Shown here: positions 26,801 through 33,676 of the stretch, piece by piece | Numbering within the stretch: the first letter of the stretch is position 1 | Layout: each line of letters starts with the position of its first letter | Assembly: GCA_000597885.1 (NCBI GenBank) | Contig: CP004371.1 | Span: 5,844,001 to 5,908,000 of the forward strand | Direction: 5' to 3' | Length of the DNA: 64,000 nt | DNA from: Flammeovirgaceae bacterium 311 | Lineage (GTDB): Bacteria > Bacteroidota > Bacteroidia > Cytophagales > Cyclobacteriaceae | The notes under the pieces: model-generated | The model's database searches: none | Told to the model about the DNA's origin: nothing | Seen by the model: only the letters and a program-made list of their open reading frames with translations | Program-made: the position numbers and the translations under genes

Positions 26801-28457
26801 TGCTAACGGTTAATGAATCTGTTAATATATTAAGCTCGCGGAACCTGGCCGTATCAAGCTGTGCAGTAACCCGTATCCTGTTTTGCCCCTGGCGCAGATC
26901 AACAGAGCCTTCTCCAGCCAGGCGCAGGTTTGGGTCTGATACTGAAAGCTTGCCTTCGAAAAAACTCTTGGCCAGATGGCCGTCTGTTTTGATGTTCTTA
27001 TAAGGATAGCCATTGATGACCATGTGCTGGATGTTGGCATTGAGCCTTAGATCGGCTGTTTCAAGCGAAAGACCCTGACCCTCAATGCTGCCCTGCCCGG
27101 TAACAGTGCCGAAAAGATCTGTTCGTTCAAAAAAGCGGCCCAGCTGAAAATCCGAAAGCGAGAGATTTCCGCTGTAGGTAGATCTTACCATTTCTTCATG
27201 CAGCTTCAGGTTAATGTCGGAGCGGATCAGCCCCAGCCAGGTATTAAAAGTGCCGTTAGCTACAAAGTCGCTGGGGAAGCCCAGGAATTGGCAGCTGAAC
27301 TGCATATTGCCCAGCCGCAGCATGTTTTCATAGACAACATCATCAATGTAAGGCCTCAGGTCATTGGGGTGTAAGTAGGAGTTGGCGAGATCAAGCTCTA
27401 TAAAGGTTTCCATAATGTTGGGCAGGCCATCCAGGCTTATAAAGCCCTTGAGCCTGCTGTTCTCGCCAAAACGCAAATCCAGCTGGTTTACATCAAACTG
27501 GCTGATGTGCCCCTCCATGTCGCCGCTGATCCGGTAGGTATCGCCATAGGTTTCCAGGGCTGGTATAAATATAGCCAGCTCCTGCTTGTCCAACACGCTG
27601 TTTCGGAGCCGGGCATAAATATGTACACTATCCTGAAAATACTCAAGGGTTTCCTGATCGCGGTAGCGGAATACCACACTATCATTCAGAGTAGAGTTAC
27701 CGGCCCGTAAATGCAGCTTATCGAACAGTATACCGGTATTGGAATAGATAAAGTCTGTTGTGAGCGTATCTATATTAAAATTATAGTAGGGAGCAAAGGC
27801 TGTTAAAAAACTTATATCGCTGCGGATGGTATCACCCAGAATGGTAAAATCGCCGGTGGAGGCATTGATGTTACGAAGGTGAAAATGGTTATAGTCGAAG
27901 GTTTCGCGAAGTGTATCTTTATGCGGGTCAATGAAAGCAAAGCGTCCGTCTACGATTTGTACATCTTCTATAACAAAGGGAATATTTTTACTGGTTTTAT
28001 TTTTTTTGGCAGGCAGCAGGTCCTGTATGTTTCTGATAAAGCGGTTGATGTTCATGCCGGAATCCGGCCCGTTTTTGATTAGCTGCACGTAGGGACGCAT
28101 AAGCTTTACACCATCTACGCGCGGAGTAGGAGACTGCAGGAGGCTGATCATGTTAAAATCTACCTGCAGCTGATCGATGCCGATCATCAGGCTGTCTTGA
28201 TCATCCCACACACGCACATCATCCAGCTGCAGCTCGTCGAGCCAGGAGATAGCCACCCGCCCAATCTGGACGGGGTAGCCGGTTTTTTCGCTAAGCCAGC
28301 CGGTGAGGTACTGCACGGCACGGGTCTGCACATAAGGGAACTGAAGGGCAAGCACAAGCCCACCTATCAGCACTACCCAAAGGCTTACCACCACCAGGAC
28401 TACCTTGCCAAAGCGGTTTTTCTTATCTTGCGATACTTTTTCGTTATCTATCGCCAA
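23859..28457 (-). CDS. tamB: TamB/AsmA-like inner-membrane translocation-assembly protein
   Basis: The 1532-residue protein has a basic cytoplasmic N terminus and one membrane anchor (about 18-42), followed by a very long repetitive beta-rich body. The C-terminal TamB domain (about 1190-1500) includes LELDIDTEGDFTMFGSYEIEQGAYNF, ELQMDLKGDLMAPDIHFDI, a QTAISSISELLANQ segment and FTYLN-type terminal strands. TamB-like proteins form a groove from inner to outer membrane for phospholipid transport or barrel assembly. The start appears to be TTG at 28455-28457: no ATG lies upstream and internal GTG codons would cut the anchor. This puts its start codon directly against the tsaD ATG on the other strand. 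No BamA/TamA gene is adjacent. Confidence 0.88.
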   Translation of the reverse strand: MAIDNEKVSQDKKNRFGKVVLVVVSLWVVLIGGLVLALQFPYVQTRAVQYLTGWLSEKTGYPVQIGRVAISWLDELQLDDVRVWDDQDSLMIGIDQLQVDFNMISLLQSPTPRVDGVKLMRPYVQLIKNGPDSGMNINRFIRNIQDLLPAKKNKTSKNIPFVIEDVQIVDGRFAFIDPHKDTLRETFDYNHFHLRNINASTGDFTILGDTIRSDISFLTAFAPYYNFNIDTLTTDFIYSNTGILFDKLHLRAGNSTLNDSVVFRYRDQETLEYFQDSVHIYARLRNSVLDKQELAIFIPALETYGDTYRISGDMEGHISQFDVNQLDLRFGENSRLKGFISLDGLPNIMETFIELDLANSYLHPNDLRPYIDDVVYENMLRLGNMQFSCQFLGFPSDFVANGTFNTWLGLIRSDINLKLHEEMVRSTYSGNLSLSDFQLGRFFERTDLFGTVTGQGSIEGQGLSLETADLRLNANIQHMVINGYPYKNIKTDGHLAKSFFEGKLSVSDPNLRLAGEGSVDLRQGQNRIRVTAQLDTARFRELNILTDSLTVSTSLALDIQGLELDDITGSALFQNLYVNYNGRELVLDSLQLNSRQEAQLRNLSMQTDLVNLNVQGDFAYSQVAANLERLYTEYMLNFRNREDDIRAYYSSKEDLATYEKYNLNFDLLLKDANPLLRLLEPGIYVSENTRVEGRLTGGYTSILSANTFIDTLLWNENRLYGLEAELTSSKVADSTEVLAMAFLSSPRQQFSGVSATRNLVTEAIWNEDRIEFTGSIAQAEGDNYAALNADLFFLPNETHIRLRNTETKLLDNIWRVAGDNLVMLRGDVVEVQGLEIFHKDQYIKADGILSPAPEDTLMVSVHDVQLANLNPILDQKLHGLVNGKLQLRQVLGKPVFKGELGIDSLTVNEFLAGDFLLQADWGSVEERLFVNILGNREGQQILTAKGYYNPLATDNMLNLEAEFKSAPLNLLEPFFGEIFSQFKGTTSGKILVLGTPSYPILKGSGKVKGGSVRINYLNTAYNFEGNILFSENEIGFRNLQLYDSDGNPAWLSGGVFHDGFTNFVIDLKARLQSTKVLNTTFADNELFYGTAYATGDVEVLGPANNLFISASARSDKGTKIFIPIDFKNDAGAQSYINFVSNKADSTLFTAAGRQKVNTTGINLDFDLDITPDAYIEIIFDLRAGDIIRGRGNGKLELDIDTEGDFTMFGSYEIEQGAYNFTLFNVITKEFVIEPGSSIRWDGDPYAGLLDIQASYQQMASLRSVLPIDERDKASAQRPYPVELQMDLKGDLMAPDIHFDIEVQEYSAEISNGVNGFLSRLQTDEQLLNRQVFNLLVLRQFAPVDYGNSFNAATFGSQTAISSISELLANQFTALANQLDENLQIDVNFNVNFDNQFQQDALNTFQLRLSYTFLNGRLRVTRDGSITSSSSVNTNNTNNVVGDWTVDYLLTPNGQYRVKIFNRANFNSLTANYQFSNYTQGFSIFQTKSFDNFKELFQKQKPEQVPALPLPDSMPPELILMDEDKRQEPIQEN

Positions 28458-29459
28458 ATGTGTACAATCTTAGCTATTGAATCTTCCTGCGACGAAACCT
28501 CGGCCGCCGTTATACAAAACAGCAAAATACTTGCCAATATTGTGGCTACCCAGCAGGTACACCACCAGTGGGGGGGCGTAGTACCGGAGCTGGCCTCAAG
28601 GGCGCATCAGCAGCACATTGTGCCGGTGGTGCACAAGGCATTGCAGGAGGCAAATATAACAAAAAAAGAGCTGCAAGCAGTGGCCTTTACCCGGGGACCC
28701 GGTTTATTAGGTGCATTACTGGTGGGAGCCTCATTTGCAAAGTCGCTGGCGCTGGCCCTCAATGTTCCGCTAATAGATGTTAACCATATGCAGGCGCATA
28801 TTCTGGCCCATTTTATTGATGATCCAAAACCGCCATTTCCTTTTCTCTGCCTCACTGTAAGCGGGGGTCATACGCAGCTGGTGCTGGTGCATGATTATCT
28901 GAAAATGGAAATAATTGGCGAAACCATAGATGATGCGGTGGGAGAGGCCTTTGATAAAACTGCAAAAATTATGGGTCTGCCTTACCCGGGTGGTCCGCTG
29001 CTGGATAAGTGGGCAAAGGAGGGTAATCCAAAGGCTTATCCTTTTCCCATTTCCGAAGTGCCGGGACTGAATTTCTCCTTCAGCGGTATTAAAACTGCTG
29101 TGCTGTATTTCCTGCAGGATAAGCAGAAGCAGGATCCGGAGTTTATACAGAAAAACCTGGCCGATATCAGTGCCAGTATTCAGCATACCTTGATAGAAAT
29201 GTTGCTGCAAAAGCTAAGAAAAGCTGCTCGGGAAACCAACATTTCGCATATTGCTATAGCGGGAGGTGTATCGGCTAACAGTGGGCTAAGGGCAGCACTG
29301 CAGCAGGAGGCCGGGAAAAGAAAATGGCAGGTATACATACCGGCTTTGGCTTATTGTACCGATAATGCCGCCATGATTGCCATGGCTGCCCATTATAAGT
29401 ATGCAGCCGGCGAATTTTGCCCGCAGGATGTTAGCCCGATGCCGAGGATGAAGTTCTAA
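28458..29459 (+). CDS. tsaD: tRNA N6-adenosine threonylcarbamoyltransferase
   Basis: This 333-residue ASKHA-fold enzyme transfers threonylcarbamoyl to A37 of ANN-decoding tRNAs, an essential modification made with TsaB/C/E. It shows ILAIESSCDETSAAV, VVPELASRAHQQH, GPGLLGALLVG, the metal-binding HMQAHILAH, FPFLCLTVSGGHTQL, DDAVGEAFDK and AIAGGVSANSGLR. A longer in-frame extension upstream lies entirely within tamB antisense sequence and lacks conservation, so the ATG at 28458 is used; it gives the standard TsaD N terminus. Its promoter must lie within the tamB coding region. Confidence 0.95.
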   Translation: MCTILAIESSCDETSAAVIQNSKILANIVATQQVHHQWGGVVPELASRAHQQHIVPVVHKALQEANITKKELQAVAFTRGPGLLGALLVGASFAKSLALALNVPLIDVNHMQAHILAHFIDDPKPPFPFLCLTVSGGHTQLVLVHDYLKMEIIGETIDDAVGEAFDKTAKIMGLPYPGGPLLDKWAKEGNPKAYPFPISEVPGLNFSFSGIKTAVLYFLQDKQKQDPEFIQKNLADISASIQHTLIEMLLQKLRKAARETNISHIAIAGGVSANSGLRAALQQEAGKRKWQVYIPALAYCTDNAAMIAMAAHYKYAAGEFCPQDVSPMPRMKF

Positions 29460-29466
29460 GGGGTAG

Positions 29467-29579
29467 GGGTATGAGGTGAGGCGCTTGTGGTGGTACAGGT
29501 TTCTAAATTTTTGCAATCATAGCGAAAGCAATGGCTTCTATGTTACTACCTAAAACCTGATACTCGATACCTCATACCC
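29467..29579. repeat. Spaced inverted repeat with degenerate ACCTnATAC motifs between tsaD and the thioesterase gene
   Basis: GGGTATGAGGT (29467-29477) is the exact reverse complement of ACCTCATACCC (29569-29579), with about 90 nt between. The right arm is preceded by further copies of an ACCT(G/C)ATAC-like unit (29548-29579). The whole 120-bp tsaD-thioesterase gap is therefore mostly repeat. It could be a fragment of a small interspersed element or a long-range stem in the leader of the downstream gene. Confidence 0.45.
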
Positions 29580-29581
29580 AT

Positions 29582-29983
29582 ATGAAATCAATCTTTAAAC
29601 CCGGAGATAAAAAAATCTGGCAGAAGAGGGTAGAACCGGAAGATGTAGCTGCTTTTACAGGAGTGCAGGTACACCCGGTTTGTTCTACCTTTGCGCTGGG
29701 TCGTGAAATGGAATGGGCCTCCAGGCTTTTTGTGCTGGAGATGCGGGAGGAGGAAGAGGAGGGCATTGGAACCCTGCTGGAAATTCAGCATAAAACCCCT
29801 GCCCTTGTGGGCGAGTTGTTAAACATTGAAGCTACGGTTGACCAGCTCCTGCAAAATGAACTACTGTGCAGCATAGAGGTAAAAGTAGGAGATCGTGTAG
29901 TGGCTACTGGCAGAACCGGCCAGAAAGTACTGAAGCGTACTGCGCTTGAAAAAATTTTTAAACGTTTAGAAGATAAGGCCTGA
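29582..29983 (+). CDS. Hotdog-fold thioesterase, fluoroacetyl-CoA thioesterase (FlK)-like
   Basis: This 133-residue single hotdog domain has VHPVCSTFALGREMEWASR supplying a Thr and Glu, and LEIQHKTPALVGELLNIEA supplying a His. That is the Thr/Glu/His triad layout of FlK-like acyl-CoA thioesterases found widely in bacteria. The C-terminal strand VGDRVVATGRTGQKVL is typical. The substrate is probably a housekeeping acyl-CoA, since true fluoroacetyl-CoA specificity is rare. It is 5 nt upstream of smpB and clearly cotranscribed. Confidence 0.82.
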   Translation: MKSIFKPGDKKIWQKRVEPEDVAAFTGVQVHPVCSTFALGREMEWASRLFVLEMREEEEEGIGTLLEIQHKTPALVGELLNIEATVDQLLQNELLCSIEVKVGDRVVATGRTGQKVLKRTALEKIFKRLEDKA

Positions 29984-29988
29984 TAGTT

Positions 29989-30459
29989 ATGGCAAAAGAA
30001 AAAGACTCCCGTTTTGCAAAAACGGTAAATATAAAGAACAAACGGGCAGGATTTGAATACGAATTTCTGGAAAAATTTGTAGCGGGTATTTCCCTGCAGG
30101 GAACAGAGATCAAGTCAATACGCCAGAGCAAAGTTAATATGCAGGATGCCCACTGTGGTTTTGAGCGAGAGGAAATGTATGTATACAACCTGCATATTTC
30201 TCCCTATGAGGAGGGTAACATCTATAACCACGAGCCCATGCGGCCACGCAAAATGCTGCTGAAGAAAAAGGAAATCAGCAGGCTGAAGGTAAAGGTAGAA
30301 GAAAAAGGCCTTACCATCATTCCCACCCGCTTATTTATCAACGACAAGGGCCTTGCTAAACTGGAAATTGCCCTGGCACGCGGTAAAAAACTGCACGATA
30401 AACGTGATTCCATTAAGGAACGCGATATGGCGCGTGAACTAAGCCGGATGAAGTTTTAA
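29989..30459 (+). CDS. smpB: SsrA-binding protein (trans-translation)
   Basis: The 156-residue SmpB shows NKRAGFEYEFLEKFVAGISLQGTEIKSIRQSKVN, EEMYVYNLHISPYEEGN and LTIIPTRLFINDKGLAKLEIALARGKKLHDKRDSIKERD with the basic tail that reads the empty A-site. It binds tmRNA and rescues stalled ribosomes. The tmRNA gene itself is not seen nearby. It is translated just after the thioesterase gene. Confidence 0.97.
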   Translation: MAKEKDSRFAKTVNIKNKRAGFEYEFLEKFVAGISLQGTEIKSIRQSKVNMQDAHCGFEREEMYVYNLHISPYEEGNIYNHEPMRPRKMLLKKKEISRLKVKVEEKGLTIIPTRLFINDKGLAKLEIALARGKKLHDKRDSIKERDMARELSRMKF

Positions 30460-30528
30460 CCAGCAGTGTTTGCAGGTATATTGTAAAAACACATACCCCA
30501 GACTGATAGATAATCTGAAACCTTTACA

Positions 30529-31311
30529 ATGGAAGAATACGGATATTGCCGCCTGAGCCTCGTGCCGGTACGCGGGGAAGCCCGCGAGAGCAGTGAGATG
30601 GTGACTCAGCTTCTTTTTGGTGATTTATACTGCGTGTTGGAATATACTTCTAACCGGGAGTGGCTGTATATAGAATCCCAGGCAGATGGATACAAAGGAT
30701 GGATTGGTAATAAACTTCATCATAAGGTAACAGAAGCTTTTTTTCAGGAAGCACAACAACGACAGCCGATTGCTAGTTTGGAAATTTGTGGAAAGCTCCA
30801 TTTGCCGGGCCAGTTGCTCTACATTGTGATGGGCAGCAGCCTTCCGATTGAACAACAAAGTCTGTTTGGAGAAGATGAAAAGATAAAATTTGAAGGAAAG
30901 ACGCATTTGATCAGGAAGATTAAGAATGCTGATGTTTTAAAAGATTTTGCTTTTCAGTATATTGATACTCCATACTTGTGGGGGGGTAAGTCGCCATTTG
31001 GTATTGACTGTTCCGGCTTAATGCAAATGGTGTTTAAACTGGGAGGTTACCAGCTGCAGCGCGATGCCAGCCAGCAGGCACTTGCAGGAGAGGAAGTGGC
31101 TACGATGGGGGCGGTTATGGAGGGAGATTTGGCTTTCTTTCATAATCAACAGGGACGTATTACCCATGTGGGAATGGTGCTGGCAGGTAATAAAATCATT
31201 CATGCCTCGGGCCGGGTGCGGATAGACCGCCTGGATGAAAAAGGAATTTATAGCGAACAGGAAAAAAAATATACACATTCGTTGAGCCGTTTAAGAAGAA
31301 TAATCACCTAA
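30529..31311 (+). CDS. NlpC/P60 (C40) peptidoglycan endopeptidase with N-terminal SH3 region
   Basis: The protein has 260 residues. The N-terminal half holds SH3-like segments (LSLVPVRGEARESSEMVTQLLFGD and a second LYIVMGSSLPIEQQSLFGE). The C-terminal NlpC/P60 domain has Cys161 (GIDCSGLMQMVFK), His213 (ITHVGMVLAG) and His225 (IIHASG) as catalytic triad. It resembles gamma-D-glutamyl-diamino acid endopeptidases such as YkfC/BcP60. No signal peptide is seen, which suggests cytoplasmic recycling of muropeptides. It is followed 12 nt later by the HNH gene. Confidence 0.88.
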   Translation: MEEYGYCRLSLVPVRGEARESSEMVTQLLFGDLYCVLEYTSNREWLYIESQADGYKGWIGNKLHHKVTEAFFQEAQQRQPIASLEICGKLHLPGQLLYIVMGSSLPIEQQSLFGEDEKIKFEGKTHLIRKIKNADVLKDFAFQYIDTPYLWGGKSPFGIDCSGLMQMVFKLGGYQLQRDASQQALAGEEVATMGAVMEGDLAFFHNQQGRITHVGMVLAGNKIIHASGRVRIDRLDEKGIYSEQEKKYTHSLSRLRRIIT

Positions 31312-31323
31312 AAAGAGTAGCTT

Positions 31324-31836
31324 ATGCGTAAAGGACGGGTTTTGGTGCTCAATTTTGATTTTAGTCCTATCACCGTGTGTACGGTGCAACGCGCATTTCT
31401 ACTGGTTTACCTGCAAAAAGCCGAAATGCTGGCAGGTCTTAATGGCAATGTACTTCGAAGTGTAACCCAGAGTTTTCCCATGCCCGCGGTCATTCGCCTG
31501 GGCCGCTATATCAATGTTCCCTATAAAGGGGTAATGCTTTCGCGGCAAAATGTGTTCAGGCGCGATGGCTTTCAGTGCCAGTACTGTGGCTCTTCCAAAG
31601 ATTTAACCCTTGATCATGTAGTGCCACGCTCCAGAAATGGTAAGTCTAACTGGACCAATCTTGTAACAGCCTGCAAGCGCTGCAATACCCGCAAAGGGAA
31701 CTATACACCCGAAATGGCAGGGATGAAACTACGCAGGCAACCCGAAAAGCCATCCTACCTCCATTTTTTAAGAGACCATAGCGGATTGATGATGGCAGAA
31801 TGGATTCCCTACCTTGAATTAAAAAAAACCGGATAA
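31324..31836 (+). CDS. HNH endonuclease domain protein
   Basis: This 170-residue protein has a conserved N-terminal region (VLVLNFDFSPITVCTVQRAFLLVYLQKAE) and a C-terminal HNH domain. Zinc Cys pairs are CQYCG and CKRCN; the HNH core is DHVVPRSRNGKSNWTNLVTACKRCNTRKGN. The family is a widespread housekeeping-like HNH protein in Bacteroidota and other phyla, with no known restriction partner. Nothing defence-like lies beside it. Role unknown; DNA repair or nuclease activity is inferred from the domain. Confidence 0.88.
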   Translation: MRKGRVLVLNFDFSPITVCTVQRAFLLVYLQKAEMLAGLNGNVLRSVTQSFPMPAVIRLGRYINVPYKGVMLSRQNVFRRDGFQCQYCGSSKDLTLDHVVPRSRNGKSNWTNLVTACKRCNTRKGNYTPEMAGMKLRRQPEKPSYLHFLRDHSGLMMAEWIPYLELKKTG

Positions 31837-31897
31837 GCCGTTTACCTTTTGCCGCCAGGACGTATTAACAGCAATTGCAAATTACTCCTGACTGATT

Positions 31898-32005
31898 ATG
31901 AGATATCCTGGTAGCGTACGTACTTCCGTTGTGAAATCTGTTGTAGTAGCTGGTGAACTGATCTTTGTGCTGCTCACTACTCTTTTTGTGTTAACCCGCT
32001 TCTAA
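31898..32005 (+). CDS. Possible 35-residue single-helix membrane peptide
   Basis: An ATG at 31898 opens 35 codons ending in TAA at 32003-32005. The peptide is a basic N terminus (MRYPGSVRTSVVKS) followed by a strongly hydrophobic helix (VVVAGELIFVLLTTLFVL) and TRF, the layout of a one-helix membrane peptide. No ribosome binding site or promoter is obvious, so it may be chance. It is the only coding potential in the 409-bp gap between the HNH and rlmI-like genes. Confidence 0.3.
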   Translation: MRYPGSVRTSVVKSVVVAGELIFVLLTTLFVLTRF

Positions 32006-32120
32006 AAGCTCCTGCAGCAGAACTAAAAAAAATATTTAACTTTTAGCATTGCTCTGTCTGTATTTAATCGCTCCTGTTTTACAAGAAGCATAGGCGGGTA
32101 ATTTTAACAGATAATCTGTT

Positions 32121-32181
32121 GGCTAAGCCCAAACAGCTCCTGCTTAGCCGGCACCAGGGAATTTGTTTTCCCTGGTGCCGG
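32121..32181 (+). promoter_or_regulatory. Two overlapping perfect hairpins upstream of the rlmI-like gene
   Basis: Hairpin 1 pairs GGCTAAGC (32121-32128) with GCTTAGCC (32142-32149). Hairpin 2 pairs CCGGCACCAGGGAA (32148-32161) with TTCCCTGGTGCCGG (32168-32181), a perfect 14-bp stem with a 6-nt loop. They share two bases, so they compete slightly. Neither strand has a U tract after hairpin 2, so it is not a standard terminator. It ends 64 nt before the downstream ATG. It may be a processing or termination signal for the HNH transcript or a protein-binding dyad. Confidence 0.5.
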
Positions 32182-32233
32182 GGATTGCTCCTATCCTCCA
32201 AACCTAAACCTCGCCCGCGCCAGTAAATTTTCC

Positions 32234-32241
32234 TACCTTTG
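32234..32241 (+). promoter_or_regulatory. Putative -7 promoter box for the rlmI-like gene
   Basis: TACCTTTG matches TAnnTTTG exactly and ends only 4 nt before the ATG at 32246. Transcription would begin at or within a few bases of the start codon, implying a leaderless or nearly leaderless mRNA. No clear -33 TTTG is visible. Confidence 0.4.
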
Positions 32242-32245
32242 CAGC

Positions 32246-33421
32246 ATGAAAAAGTTATGGCTTAACAAAGGCAAGGAGCATTCCCTGCTGCGCAGGCATC
32301 CCTGGGTTTTTTCCGGAGCAGTAAAAAAAGTAGAAGAAGGCGTGCAGGAAGGAGATCCTGTTGAAGTTTATTCCGCTCAAAATCAGCTCCTGGGGGTGGG
32401 CCATTATCAGCCCGGAAACATATCTGTGCGCCTGCTGGAGTTTGGCCCTGCCACTTTCAATCAGGATTACTGGCAGCAAAAGATTAGCCAGGCCTATGAG
32501 CTGCGTAAACAGTTAGGCTTGGTTGTTAATAGTGAAACCAACGCTTACCGCCTTGTATTTGCAGAAGGCGATGGCCTGCCAGGGCTTATTATAGATATAT
32601 ACGGCAGCACAGCCGTACTGCAGGCACATAGTTTAGGCATGTGGCGCGAGCGGCAGCAAATTGCCGGAGCGGTGGTGGCCGTAAGTGGTGGCCAGATCAC
32701 TGCTGTTTACGATAAAAGCGGAGAAACCCTGCCTGCCGGACTGGCAGATAAGGGGAATGGCTATCTGATTGGAGAGGGAAGTGGCTACGATGTGGTGATG
32801 GAAAACAGCGTCCGGTTTAAAGTTGACTGGGCGGGTGGCCAGAAAACAGGCTTCTTTCTGGATCAGCGGGAGAACAGAGCGCTTCTGGAGCAATATGCAA
32901 AAGGAAAGCGGGTGCTGAATACGTTCTGCTATACCGGCGGATTTTCAGTATATGCCCTGGAGGCGGGTGCCACAGAGGTTCATTCTGTAGATGTATCTGC
33001 CAAAGCAGTAGCCCTGACTGATGAAAATGTTATCCTCAATTCAGGCGCAGAGCGGCACCAGTCTTTTGCCATGGATACTTTTGTGTTCCTGAAGGAAAAA
33101 GGAGCTGATTACGACATCATCATCCTGGATCCGCCTGCTTTTGCTAAACGCATGAATGTGCGGCACAATGCACTTATGGGATATAAAAGGCTTAATTACG
33201 AAGCCATCCGGCATATTCGCCCCGGCGGACTCCTGTTTACATTCAGCTGTTCGGGTGTGGTAGATAAATTACTTTTCCAGAATACAGTAATGGCTGCAGC
33301 CATAGAAGCCAACCGCCAGGTAAGGGTGCTGCACCAGCTAAGCCAGCCTGCCGACCACCCCTACAGTATCTATCATCCGGAGGGTGAATACCTGAAAGGG
33401 CTGGTGTTGCAGGTACTTTAG
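32246..33421 (+). CDS. rlmI: RlmI-like class I SAM-dependent rRNA large subunit methyltransferase
   Basis: The protein has 391 residues. An N-terminal PUA-like RNA-binding domain (RRHPWVFSGAVKKVEEGVQEGDPVEVY) is followed by an EEHUB-like middle region. The C-terminal Rossmann methyltransferase has KTGFFLDQRENR, VLNTFCYTGGFSVYALEAGA (SAM loop), DIIILDPPAFAK (catalytic DPP motif) and the Cys in FTFSCSGVVD, all as in RlmI, which makes m5C1962 in E. coli 23S rRNA. The start at 32246 gives the canonical family N terminus. It is monocistronic. Confidence 0.9.
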   Translation: MKKLWLNKGKEHSLLRRHPWVFSGAVKKVEEGVQEGDPVEVYSAQNQLLGVGHYQPGNISVRLLEFGPATFNQDYWQQKISQAYELRKQLGLVVNSETNAYRLVFAEGDGLPGLIIDIYGSTAVLQAHSLGMWRERQQIAGAVVAVSGGQITAVYDKSGETLPAGLADKGNGYLIGEGSGYDVVMENSVRFKVDWAGGQKTGFFLDQRENRALLEQYAKGKRVLNTFCYTGGFSVYALEAGATEVHSVDVSAKAVALTDENVILNSGAERHQSFAMDTFVFLKEKGADYDIIILDPPAFAKRMNVRHNALMGYKRLNYEAIRHIRPGGLLFTFSCSGVVDKLLFQNTVMAAAIEANRQVRVLHQLSQPADHPYSIYHPEGEYLKGLVLQVL

Positions 33422-33676
33422 CAGCCCTTTACTGACGGTGCGAATATACTTTTTGTGTAAGGTTTACAGACCTGGCTGTGTGCTCCGGCCCTGAACATGC
33501 TCTGATAGCAGCGTAAAAGTTATATTTGTCCCTGTCATTGCTACATTAACACTGATTTAACAATCGCTATTGTCATATTTATAGAATAATTTGTTGCGTA
33601 AGCTTTTGTTGCAGAAGCCCGGGTAATACTCCCTGTAGCTCAATACTTTTACTTTTTCTTCAAACCAGAAGCAAGT

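Noticed and set aside
28197-28457. Upstream in-frame extension of tsaD
   Set aside because: It lies wholly in antisense tamB sequence. TsaD's conserved N terminus begins at the ATG at 28458.
32148-32181. Rho-independent terminator upstream of the rlmI-like gene
   Set aside because: The 14-bp hairpin has no U tract on either strand, so it is reported as a structured or regulatory dyad instead.
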